Shown here: in pieces, positions 39,901 to 47,708 of the stretch | Layout of the letters: every line of letters begins with the position of its first letter | Numbering within the stretch: the stretch's first letter is position 1 | Assembly: GCA_963691815.1 (NCBI GenBank) | Contig: OY829648.1 | Coordinates: 20,802,193 to 20,866,192 of the forward strand | Origin: Echiichthys vipera | Taxonomy: Eukaryota > Chordata > Actinopteri > Perciformes > Trachinidae | Direction of reading: 5' to 3' | DNA length: 64,000 nt | Position numbers and translations under genes: made by a program | Notes under the pieces: generated by a model | Told to the model about the DNA's origin: nothing | Databases searched by the model: none | What the model saw: the letters and a program-made list of their open reading frames with translations, nothing else

Positions 39901-42900
39901 TAATGTAGTGAAGACTTGAAGAAGGAATTTAATAAAAAGGTATGACTTTTTTTGCCAAAACGTGGGAATCAGCACAGTATCAAGTAGTGTTATCAATTCA
40001 GTATTCGACCAAATGTTTCCCCTTCTGTTCCTTAGTTATGGCGTTGGATAATGACCAGAAACATTGTGATGTCATACCGAAATTGACCTTTCACCTTTTG
40101 GATATCATTTCACCAGACATCTGTGTCAAATGTTGTCATAATTCTGGAGTTATGGTCAGAATCGTGTTTCGTGTGGTCACAGTGACCTTTGACCTCCAAA
40201 ATTGACATTTGCCACAGTTGAAGAAAATCTCCCCAGGGGTTCCTGAGATACTGCGATGGACCACCCGAAAACATAATGAAAAAAAAATGTATAGCAGCCA
40301 CTTTAATGAGACACTGAAATTTAGCAGAGAATTCTTTTGGCACTGGGGTGGCTCTTTAGTAGCACGTTTCATAGTCAGAGGAGGGCAAACACAGCACACA
40401 ATGTTGTTAGTGATCTGCAGTCAGGGGAACTTCCACTCACGGGAATGAGAGGCAAGACTCCTTTGTCATGTAATAGAGGAGCGAGGAGTGGCGTAAGTAC
40501 AATGCATTGTATTGTGTACATCCTTGTTCGCTTAACTTTGAGCCTGAATCCAATAGAAATGTTTTCTATTGGTTTGTAGCTTCCAGATTGTAACAAATAA
40601 GCACTAGAACCCAATAGAAACGTTTTCTAGGAGTAATAACACAGTAAAGCCACTAAATAGTAGGACGAAGAGTTATTTTACTTATTTGGGATCTCAAATG
40701 TACAGTAAACATTGTTTATTGGGTTTAAAAATTAAACAAGGATTGAGATTTAAGTGCTAACCCTGAAACAAGCAAGAATTTAAGTACTGGCCTGAGAGAT
40801 CATCATCAGAGAAGATATAGAGTGCCTGTGGATATCTCCTGATCATCGGAGTCATTAACTGCATTTTCAACCAAATCTAATTTAAATAGCCGACAGCATG
40901 TTGCTCCTAAAATCAGGGTGCCATGGCTACAATACCTACTTTTCACTTTATATGGATGCAACCCCCTCAAATGAAAGCTGGATTTCAGTATAGTAATGGG
41001 AACTTTTCACAGCAGAAATTCTGATATGTCATAACAGGAGCACAAAATGTGTAATTACTACCATTAACGCTTTCTTTGTTCCTTTTGTGTCAGTGAACCA
41101 TGTCAGAGGGATATCATGCAAAACAATAGGGCCCTGGAACAGATACATGGAGAGCAACCCTGATTAATATTATTAATTACACCTATGGTTTTCCTCATAT
41201 GGCATGTCAAAATGTAGGCAGTGAAAGCGGCCTGTTTGATTTCAGATCTAGTATGCTAAACTACAGACTCAACACAACAAAATACAGTGTCCCTGTCTTA
41301 TTCCTCATAGTCTGCACCACATATCCTGTCAAAACTTTAATTTCTTACATGGTACAAAACTACTTAAATTCTAACCTCAAACTTTGTCTTTTTGTCTTGC
41401 AAAGCAAACTCAAAAATAGACTGAGGTCAATTTGGCTTCAGCTCTTTCTTCAAATTACCATCTTCTGATTCTGGTTTGGTTATTTTGGCTTTAGTTTACC
41501 ACTTTAATTATGATGTTTTAAAAAAAGCCCAGGGACAGACCAGTGCAGTGTAAATTCACAGCAGTCTCCATAATCTCAATAATGAAAGTGTGAGAAACTG
41601 GTTAAGAATTAATATAGCCTCAAACATAACATATCATTTTGAAAACAAGAATACAGTGTCGGCGTAATGCCTTCAAAACTATTAAATGGAAAATGTGATG
41701 TGCTTTGCCATGAACCAAGATGTACCCTTGTGAGGTACAGTAAGACAGCACCCACTGCTCCACAGGCCCACACCCTACAGCATATTAGAACCTAAGAAGC
41801 TCTACATAAAACACTGTTCTTGTTTCTACTCTGAAGTCAGCAATGTTTGGACTCTACTGTGCAGGTTTTATGACTGATTCTTAATCATCCTTGAGGCAAC
41901 AATGTGTCTATGTGAATGAACTGTGTTGCTGCTGGCTACTGACTCATTAGAGGATTAGCTAGTTGACTGAAGGCAGACTTTTACATGCTGTTGACATCCC
42001 AAGAATTTATTCATTTTGCCTGCCCAGCATGCTCTCTGGAGAGCCCAAGCGGGGTAGGGAAGAACTTAAATCGTCAAAATGTCACTTTAATTCCAGCCAA
42101 ACATGCTGATAGAGCTTTTGTGCCTTCACAGTTCTTTGACAACTGCCTCATGGCGAGCTGGTGTGAGCTGCTGAGCTAGACTGAAACAAGAGTTTGCTTA
42201 TCATGCTTCAGTGGGAGGCAGACAGGAGAGTTCAGTACAACACCTTAGATTTCCTTCAAAGTATCACGACTGACCAGCACCGTGAGTGGCTTCACTGACA
42301 TAAACCACCTTATTCTTATGCCTCTGCATCAGTGACTCAGCCAGAGAAAACAAAAAGTCTGCCAGAGGCTTTCCACTCCTAACCATGCATACAGTACAAC
42401 TACATACCATACAGTATATACAGTATGTGTTCTATGAAAGTATTACACAAGATTTTAAGAAATACATAAAGCATCATTAATCTTTTTTCTGCCACTTTGG
42501 AGCAAAACTCCACGACAAGTTTGACATCATTGCCTCAAAATGTTGATATGGCTAACATGTTGGCAAACCCCCAGACACCCTGCTATATATTTTTCTGATT
42601 TCCATCTGTGCTATGAACAGGCACTGCCATATGTAGGGTAAATCACTGCTCTGTATGTACATGGCTGGGACACAATGCACAGTGGGTCTCAGTGTTTACT
42701 GTTTCTCTCCCTATATGGTCAGCCCCGTCTCCCTTAGCTACACTGTGCTCCACAATACAACACTATAACATTCACTTATTACACTGCTACCATGCTGCAG
42801 ATTAAAGATTACATCAACTTGTCATTGTCAAGTGTTTTTTACCTCAAAGAGGCCTCCAATTGGTTTATTACTTATTACTGATAATACCAGCTTTGCAAGC

Positions 42901-44724
42901 AGCATGTCTCAGGCATCTTCTGTCAATGGATGACATGAAAAGGAGCTATAATGAAATACAAACTAAAAAGTTTGCAACTCAAATCGTTTGCAGAGTGGAC
43001 TGTTGGAAATGTAAGTGAAAACTGATTTAATTGGATTTCTAAGCCAAAATAATAGATTAGATGGGTGTGTGCACATGTCCTGCAATCAGGGCTAACACAA
43101 TGATGTTACAAGGGAGCTGATGACCTGATAAAAAAGAACCCTGAAGATAACGGCAGAGAGAGAGAAAGCACTACACTAAGACAGCAAAGCATTCAAATAG
43201 AAATAGTATAACAGTGATGTTTCAGTGAAAAAGTGGATTATATGGTCATTTTCTCAGTGGACAGTTATGTCACCATGTCAGGGGAGTGTATTGACGGTGA
43301 TGGTGGTGTCCCTTTACCCTTTAAATGAGCCTGATGGTTGCCAGTTTCTACAGTAGACCTCAATAAAAAGCAGACATTAAATGTGCTGCCTCCATCACAC
43401 TAGCGTTTTTCAGTTTGAGAAAGCATCCAGCTGAACCAAAGACTGAAGCACTGTGTGTCGACAAGGCCTGCTAACAAAGACGACCTTTCAGCACTCAGCA
43501 GTTCCCCCCTTCTCTCTTGCTTTTTGCAGCAGCATTCACAGCAGTTTCAGATCCACTGACAGAGGATCTTGTGCACTGGCCTACCATACATCTCTATCTC
43601 TGCTATCACGTGGCGGAGCAGGGTGACACTGGCATTCACCTTTGTCCCAGGTGCAGGCAGGCACCACCCACATGCCCGACTCTGCAAGTCGGTACACAGG
43701 ACACTCAGCACATAAAGGCACCAGCTCAACACTGATTAATCACCATGTACTGTCCTGCAGAGGCTGGCATCTACAATTCATTACGTTACAAAGGAGAGAG
43801 ATTAGACTAGTTTTAACCAGCCAGATGACAAATCACAATTCGCTATCTAAACAAAGTTTCCTTATTGGTTTCTTGGTAGATCAGCAACAGGTCATTCAAC
43901 TACTCACAAAATAATAATTGACATTTTTTCACTGAGACCAACAATTGATCAGTTAAGAATCTACTTGATTTTTAATGACTGGAATATAAGTGTGTAGTTA
44001 AAGTCAGTATTAGAGCTGAAATGGTGAGGCGTTTAATCAATTAGTCTTTCAACATAAAATTAATTACCGAATTTTATGATTCGGTTACCGATTTTATGAG
44101 GACTCTATTATGATGACTCTATTAATCATTTAAGTTATGTTTCAGACAAAAAGGTCAAACTTTTTTTGGTCCCAGCCTCTCAAATGTAAGCATTTGCTGC
44201 TTTTCTCTAGTCTTTTTGCCTTTCATCAGATAGCAGATGACCAGGAAAGTAGAGCTGGGCGATAAATCCAATATGATAACTTATCGTCTTTATATGGAAT
44301 CGTATTGGGATGAAATCATATATCGAGATAATGGGACATAAAATTTTGAGTTTATATTTTGCACAAAAATTCTTAATAGAATGAGAAAAATAATAGAAAA
44401 TAGAAAAATTAATACCATTTTCCATTTAAAATAGGCTTTAGTTCATACAGACCATTTATTTATTGAATTACCGTAGTGTATATCTTATCTACTTTTTAAT
44501 TTATTTATTTATTATTTATTTTTATTTGTTGTTCTCCATGAAGTGAATATAAAGCCAGTGCCCAGTGTATTTATTGTGGAGTTGGCACTTCATCCAGTGC
44601 ACTCCCCAGGTGAGTGAAAGTGTAGCATTAAAGCATGGCAGAATTAGCAGGCAATCTAACAAGCCAGTTAGTTAATTTGCTTTTTTACCATGCTTTAATG
44701 CAACATCGTTTAAGTGGTAGGGTA

Positions 44725-44757
<33 letters not shown>

Positions 44758-47131
44758 CAGTAGCAGTAGCAGTAGCAGTAGTAATTGCTGGCTGTGGTCC
44801 GATAAACACGAATTCACCAACTCACCAAACTTGTAGGTTATAGAAAAAATGTAGGCCTGTGTTATCCTCATTCATTCCATGTTAATAAATTATTCTTGAT
44901 TAATCTGATTTATTGACCTCAACATGCCCTTGTGTAAAATAGTACCTACTGCCTATACATTATTATTCAATTAAAAATAGATCACATGGAACTGAACAAC
45001 ATACTTTATAAACATCAACAAATGTCATTTTTCTAGTTGTTTACTTTTGCCAACAATTGTTTTAGATTATATCTATAAGTGAGCAGTTACCATTGAAGTG
45101 ACTGACAGACAACGGAGGAGAAACTACTCATGTCAAGCATGTGTTAGCAGGTGCTCATAGATAACAGGGCTGTTATTTGTGTTTGTCCTTAAAGAAGAGC
45201 TCAGTAACAGCCTCTGACAAAACAAGCCCTACCGGGCGGGCAGTGAGATTCACTAGGTTACTCCAGGGAACTGTGAGATCAGGGACAGACAGAAACATGT
45301 GGACAGACAATTGTGAGAGAGTCTGGGTTTTCCCCGAGAATCGACAAAGGAGAAGCCCTCTCGATGTCAGGCGTAACAACACCAGTCCATGAGCCGAAGC
45401 TCTGTTAGCAAAAGGAATCCAATTTGTCTAGCTAATGTCTGAAATAAACCTAAAAGCGATAGCTATTGTGAACATCACAGGAAGTAATTAGACATTACTG
45501 TACCGCCAAAAATACAATTAACAACAACTAAAGCATCACCATCTGAAATTAGTCCTCAAAATGAAATCCAAAACAAACAAATCCTCACAATCAGGCACTA
45601 CTATTAGCTGGGCCTTGTCAAGCTTTTTGACACCATTAGCACACTGCCTGCTCTGACTATTATAAATTCAGATAAACGCTGGGTCCAGTGGGCCACAAGA
45701 TCCATGGAGCAGTGTTATGGCCTTAATGCCAGATCCAGATATAGCTCCACACCATGAGGATAAAAATACTCAAACAGATGGGAGGGTTCACAGGCAAGGG
45801 GGGTGAAATCTCTACTAGAGATTTCAGAGGAGAGGAGAACTGCAATTACAGCTGTTTGCTAACCTCTGCCTTCTATGTGGTTAGGGATAATGACCTCGCT
45901 GGGAGATATGATGTGGTGGAGATGACGCCAAGCCCATCAGCTCCAATATAACTACTTAACTGGAGTTTGAGTTAGGCATTGTTTACATTAAGGCATTGAC
46001 AGAGAGACAAATATATCTGCCAGTGCTACTTGGACTAAAAACATTTATAGTGTGAAGATGAAAGTCGATGCATGGAGGAAATGGTTGTGCAGTCAACAGC
46101 TGGCCTAGAATCTAACAACCAGAAATCAAACCTGCCTCGCTATTTCATGTGGTTTCTCAGTCTTTCTAAATGCTACTAGTGGCTCTGAAAAAAAGGGGTT
46201 GATGCTAACACAAAACAAAAAGACACAGTAAATTATTGATTGCTCTAGGACATGGTGTGAGCCTATTAAAGGGAGAGCTTCCATAAGAATTGACATTAAC
46301 TTTACTGAGTGAGAACAATGTATGGCAGTAGTTTGAAAGTTTGCTTTCACAAAGAATATTGTTTACATTTTTCAAATACCTTCAAGTAATGAATTTCAGT
46401 CCAGAGAACAGCAAGTAAGCATCATCCCAATTGCTAAGAACCACTTTGAGGAACTAAGAAATGGTAGAGCTGAAAAATAAGTTTACTTTAAGTTTGTCCT
46501 CTCTTCGAAATGCTGTAAAAGGTAATTAAATTCCTGTCCTGTGATAATTAAGAGATAATAAAAACACCAAACAAGATATGGTTTAAGATACTATTCTGTG
46601 TCGTCTCCTTCACCTCTTTGATAAACACAAGCAGAGAATGGTTGACTCATTATCAGTACATGGGGCCAAGCTCTGGGAGGAGGGGGTGGGGGACAGTTCC
46701 TATTTACTTCCAGTGTCTGACTCTGTTAGGTCAAAGAGTCAACTGCACATCAAAATTAACTTTTAAGATCATTTTAATTGCTAAAAAAAAGAATAAACTA
46801 CAGGAATTGAAGGATTGATATTGGAGATGCACCAGAACAGTTGTCTAAGTAGAATTGTGAGTTCATATTTTTGTTACTTAACCGCCCCTGAGGATGCACT
46901 TACCAATTTGATGGCCACATATTCGTTAGTATAGAGATTTTTTCCCAACCGCAGCTCTCCAAAGTTCCCGCAGCCGATTTTTTTACCCACACGAAAGTTT
47001 GGGCCAACCATAAGAACTCCAGAATTGGTCCCTGAACTCCGGCCCCCATGTCCAGTCCTGCTGCCTGCTGTTTTAGACATCTTTTTCCCTTCCTCTGTCT
47101 CTCCCTTGCCCCCTCTCTTATCAAAATCCAT
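12044..47131 (-). CDS. csnk1g2: Casein kinase 1 gamma 2, gene span (10 coding exons + 1 cassette exon)
   Basis: Serine/threonine kinase held at the plasma membrane through C-terminal palmitoylated cysteines; the family phosphorylates LRP6 in Wnt signalling. Constitutive exons are 47131-46904, 30456-30387, 20914-20766, 20409-20175, 19047-18962, 16721-16637, 16543-16395, 16263-16180, 13642-13536 and 12098-12044; all splice in phase and give 415 aa, the length of human CSNK1G2. The N-terminus [15 protein letters not shown] marks the gamma 2 paralogue. Kinase landmarks: glycine loop IGCGNFGE (52-59), lysine 75 in [13 protein letters not shown] with catalytic D165, DFG at 188-190, and MSINTHLG, the CK1 replacement for APE. 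The tail ends [18 protein letters not shown] (398-415). ATG 47131 is the first in-frame AUG; the open frame above it starts only at a TTG. Introns 1 and 2 are 16.4 and 9.5 kb. Confidence 0.97.
12099..13535 (-). other. csnk1g2 intron 9
   Basis: No exon is seen. About 600 bp of it is a transposon-like element with inverted ends (12672-13274). Confidence 0.6.
12672..13274. mobile_element. Non-autonomous DNA transposon with GCAGTTCAGACCAAAG-type inverted ends
   Basis: The left end contains GTCCAGTTTAGACCAAAG and the right end, reverse complemented, GTGCAGTTCAGACCAAAG. Inner repeats such as GCAACTACTTGCAACGTGCA and CTGCAACGTTCTAAAACACT support the mirrored structure. No transposase frame. The target duplication is not clear, so the superfamily is left open. 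Confidence 0.65.
13536..13642 (-). CDS. csnk1g2: csnk1g2 coding exon 9
   Basis: 107 nt, acceptor CGGCAG|GTGATG, donor ACCAA|GTACGA. Encodes [20 protein letters not shown] then [15 protein letters not shown], the conserved C-terminal segment shared by CK1 gamma proteins. Confidence 0.94.
14643..14648 (-). promoter_or_regulatory. UGCAUG (RBFOX-type) intronic motif downstream of cassette exon
   Basis: The plus strand reads CATGCA, so the transcript reads UGCAUG about 20 nt inside the intron after the cassette exon. RBFOX proteins bound at this position usually promote inclusion of the upstream exon. Other transcript-sense copies lie in the intron before it (15068-15073 and near 15780). Confidence 0.5.
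14647..14664 (+). repeat. (CAG)6, read as CUG repeat in the csnk1g2 transcript
   Basis: Six CAG units on the plus strand, starting four bases from the cassette-exon donor. In the transcript this is a run of UGCU (YGCY) words, the MBNL-binding core. Confidence 0.85.
14668..14769 (-). CDS. csnk1g2: csnk1g2 in-frame cassette exon, probably alternatively spliced
   Basis: 102 nt (34 codons, phase 0 at both ends), acceptor GTCAAG|TCGCCT, donor GTTCAG|GTACTG. It begins SPEPKGSE and ends [13 protein letters not shown]. That ending resembles the optional exon known in CSNK1G3 isoforms, which lies at the same place (after KNQ, before VVSSTNGEL) and also starts with S and ends GGSVQ. Skipping or including it leaves the frame open, giving 415 or 449 aa. 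The donor is followed by a CTG run and a TGCATG motif. Expression is inferred, not shown. Confidence 0.8.
14815..14930 (+). repeat. G-rich tract (C-rich in csnk1g2 RNA) before the cassette exon
   Basis: About 115 bp with many runs of three or more G, including GGGGTGGGGGGGTGGGG and GGGAGGGGGGCGGGGG. In the transcript it is a C-rich pyrimidine tract 50-160 nt upstream of the cassette acceptor. It can form G-quadruplexes on the non-transcript strand. A CAAAAA run follows at 14933-14954. Confidence 0.8.
16180..16263 (-). CDS. csnk1g2: csnk1g2 coding exon 8
   Basis: 84 nt, 28 whole codons, acceptor TTGCAG|CCCACA, donor AACCAG|GTGAGG. Encodes the variable linker [10 protein letters not shown]...[12 protein letters not shown] that follows the kinase domain. 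Confidence 0.92.
16395..16543 (-). CDS. csnk1g2: csnk1g2 coding exon 7
   Basis: 149 nt, acceptor CTACAG|AAGAGA, donor TCACTT|GTGAGT. Encodes residues 285-334, [20 protein letters not shown] through [12 protein letters not shown], the end of the kinase domain. Confidence 0.95.
16637..16721 (-). CDS. csnk1g2: csnk1g2 coding exon 6
   Basis: 85 nt, acceptor TTCCAG|GCGGAC, donor CCCTG|GTCAGT. Encodes [20 protein letters not shown] then EVLCESFP. The S in CESFP is N in mammals. Confidence 0.94.
16722..18961 (-). other. csnk1g2 intron 5
   Basis: Holds a recognisable DNA-transposon remnant at 17045-17690. Nothing else is supported. Confidence 0.6.
17045..17690. mobile_element. DNA-transposon remnant, widespread fish family
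   Basis: Sequence such as CAGCCTCTCTGGATGCTCTT, CTGTTGCCAGTTGACTTTAT, GATGTTCCACCAGGTGTTTT, CAACTTTTTTGAAACGTGTT and ACTCTTTTGGAAACAGGGTT matches a class II repeat that I recognise from many teleost genomes. It is internally deleted relative to full copies. The superfamily assignment is not certain. Ends are approximate. Confidence 0.75.
18962..19047 (-). CDS. csnk1g2: csnk1g2 coding exon 5
   Basis: 86 nt, acceptor TTCTAG|AGCAAA, donor CTAAAG|GTACTG. Encodes residues 228-256, [20 protein letters not shown] then GSLPWQGLK. Confidence 0.95.
19048..20174 (-). other. csnk1g2 intron 4
   Basis: About half is the interspersed repeat at 19382-19936. The rest holds nothing recognisable. Confidence 0.6.
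19382..19936 (+). repeat. Interspersed fish repeat with TGACCTTTGACCT motifs, copy A
   Basis: Shares GTTTACATCCAAACTGTCCA, AATGACCAGAAACATT, AAATTGACCTTT and GGTCACAGNNACCTTTGACC with copy B at 39831-40281, same orientation. It ends GGCCACAGCTGTGGCAAAGG followed by CATAAAAA. The half-palindrome at 19774-19788 is a mutated version of the element in copy B. Confidence 0.75.
20175..20409 (-). CDS. csnk1g2: csnk1g2 coding exon 4 (catalytic and DFG motifs)
   Basis: 235 nt, acceptor GTCTAG|ATAACA, donor AAAGG|GTAAGA. Encodes residues 150-227 plus one base: the catalytic loop [11 protein letters not shown] and [13 protein letters not shown]. Confidence 0.95.
20410..20765 (-). other. csnk1g2 intron 3
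   Basis: 356 bp, AT-rich; nothing recognisable. Confidence 0.6.
20766..20914 (-). CDS. csnk1g2: csnk1g2 coding exon 3
   Basis: 149 nt, acceptor CCACAG|AGGGAA, donor CAGCTG|GTAAGG. Encodes residues 100-149, [16 protein letters not shown] through [11 protein letters not shown], covering the hinge and the start of the C-lobe. Confidence 0.95.
22445..22510 (+). repeat. Impure (AC)n/(ACGC)n tract
   Basis: Mixed AC and ACGC units with interruptions. Confidence 0.9.
24880..25260 (-). pseudogene. Decayed hAT-type transposase C-terminal fragment
   Basis: On the minus strand near 25150-25112 the frame reads [13 protein letters not shown], like the ERSFSTLKLIK motif at the C-terminal dimerisation region of hAT transposases, and then hits a stop. 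After a frameshift, [14 protein letters not shown] continues the similarity. Several stops and shifts show that it is dead. Ends are approximate. Confidence 0.5.
25738..25775 (+). repeat. (AT)19 microsatellite
   Basis: 38 bp of pure alternating AT. Confidence 0.97.
27899..28004 (+). repeat. (AC)n then (ACGC)n microsatellite
   Basis: About 8 AC units followed by about 20 ACGC units to 27997, then two imperfect units. The plus- and minus-strand open frames across it are repeat artefacts. Confidence 0.97.
30387..30456 (-). CDS. csnk1g2: csnk1g2 coding exon 2
   Basis: 70 nt, acceptor TTTCAG|GAACCT, donor TTCAG|GTAAGA. Encodes [20 protein letters not shown] plus GNS, then one base of E100. Confidence 0.95.
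30511..31367. mobile_element. Tc1/mariner-like foldback element
   Basis: Both ends start CAGTGAGCAAAATTAGA (30511 rightward, 31367 leftward). The left arm (30511-30754) is an internally deleted reverse complement of the right arm (31077-31367), so each arm carries the end of a Tc1 transposase gene in opposite directions. Shared words include GAGAATCTCTGGAAAATCCT and GAGCAGTGTGAGAAACTAG. No intact transposase remains. Confidence 0.85.
30933..31220 (+). pseudogene. Tc1-like transposase C-terminal remnant
   Basis: The open frame reads [20 protein letters not shown] then [16 protein letters not shown], matching the Tc1 signature (A)KxVxxFLxxxxIxxxxWPxQSPDLNPIENLW. The catalytic region upstream is missing, so it cannot encode an active enzyme. 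It forms part of the foldback's right half. Confidence 0.85.
32215..32650. mobile_element. Older degraded copy of the GC-rich element
   Basis: Shares with 33103-33725, in the same order, GCACATGTACGAGCA, TTACTGCAGATTTGGTC, GAAAATATTCAAAA, ACGCACAAAAACTCA and GCAGTGTGAGT. Ends are eroded (GACTCACACTTGG at the left). The two copies lie about 1 kb apart in direct orientation. Confidence 0.65.
33103..33725. mobile_element. GC-rich non-autonomous DNA transposon
   Basis: Terminal inverted repeats: AGAGCGTGCTCACACTGTCC at 33107 onward and its reverse complement GGACAGTGTGAGCACGCTCT ending at 33721. The interior is GC-rich, unlike the AT-rich host intron, and includes a CGAGCA tandem patch (about 33297-33320). 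Target duplication unclear; superfamily left open. Confidence 0.78.
37583..38300. mobile_element. hAT MITE with 8-bp target-site duplication
   Basis: Ends are TAGGGCTTTGACTCCG (left) and, reverse complemented, TAGGGCCATGACTTTG (right); both then carry ATTCGAATAT-like words. Flanks are CTCAAAAG (37575-37582) and GTCAAAAG (38301-38308), an 8-bp duplication with one change, typical of hAT insertions. 718 bp, no transposase. Confidence 0.85.
39831..40281 (+). repeat. Interspersed fish repeat with TGACCTTTGACCT motifs, copy B
   Basis: Same family and orientation as 19382-19936. Ends in CCACCCGAAAACATAATG. Contains GGTCACAGTGACC followed by TTTGACCT. Confidence 0.75.
40175..40187. promoter_or_regulatory. 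Perfect ERE-type palindrome inside repeat copy B
   Basis: GGTCACAGTGACC fits GGTCAnnnTGACC exactly; the half-site TGACCT recurs at 40190-40195. Motif match only; occupancy unknown. Confidence 0.45.
40550..40572. repeat. Short perfect hairpin
   Basis: CCAATAGAAA and TTTCTATTGG are exact reverse complements around a 3-nt loop. A related CCAATAGAAACGTTTTCTA follows at about 40611-40629. Confidence 0.8.
44726..44782 (+). repeat. (AGT)n/(AGTAGC)n microsatellite
   Basis: About ten AGT units followed by AGTAGC-type units. Confidence 0.95.
46904..47131 (-). CDS. csnk1g2: csnk1g2 coding exon 1
   Basis: Residues 1-76: the gamma 2 N-terminal tail, glycine-rich loop and catalytic lysine. The donor is AAATTG|GTAAGTG. 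Context of the ATG is weak at -3 (C) but has G at +4. Confidence 0.95.
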
Positions 47132-47708
47132 AAGCTTGTGATACCCTGGCCTCTCCACGGTTATTCTCCAGCCATGCAAACCGTAGAAACTCCAATAACA
47201 ACGACAGAGGAAAGCTTTAGGGAGGGGGGCGGGACAAAATCTCGTAGGACAGAGGAAAGGTGTTGCTGTTAAAATGTGCAATGGTTCTCAAGACACTAAA
47301 ATAAGCTGAAAAGTGTGTGTCTCCAGACAGATCTTCTGCTGAATGCTTCCTTTTTTTTTTTCTTCTTCGTGTTCCTTGTTTACCAGAGGGGCTCCTTTCT
47401 TGTATGTTTCTCCAGCTCCAGTCTCAGAGTAGCATGCTCCTGCCTGAAGAATAGGCAGGTTGTGCTAGGATGTGCCCACCAACGCACATGCAATACTAGT
47501 CATAAAAAAGCACTCCGAAACCCAGTTACTGCATCCACAAGGCCACTTGGGAACATCTCCTGGAGTGCCTCATTCCTTCTGGTCAGCCTTCAGTGACACA
47601 GTGATCACTCTCCATGTTGCAGGGCCACAGCAAACGTGGCAACCCTGAGTCAGAGAAGGCAGCGCTGAGAAAGACAGGTAACTGATGGGTTTGATGTTAG
47701 CTGGATAT
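47132..47708 (-). other. csnk1g2 5' UTR portion of the start-codon exon (predicted)
   Basis: A strong acceptor, TTTTTTTCTTTTTCAG|ATAT, sits at 47709-47710, so the ATG exon may begin at 47708 with about 577 nt of 5' UTR. The first upstream AUG near the start opens a 4-codon uORF (47175-47161) that stops 29 nt before the main ATG. Confidence 0.4.

Larger units (their letters stand above)
30457..46903 (-). other. csnk1g2 intron 1 (16.4 kb)
   Basis: No host exon is supported. Main contents are a Tc1-like foldback (30511-31367), two related GC-rich inverted-end elements (about 32215-32650 and 33103-33725), an hAT MITE (37583-38300), a fish repeat carrying a perfect ERE palindrome (39831-40281), other hAT-like end fragments near 37395-37570, 44000 and 44250, and an AGT microsatellite (44726-44782). 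The stretches 34000-37000 and 40700-43900 hold nothing recognisable. Confidence 0.6.

Noticed and set aside
47132..47281. 50-residue extension of CSNK1G2 upstream of MDFDKR
   Set aside because: It starts at TTG, has no in-frame AUG, and MDFDK is the known gamma 2 start.
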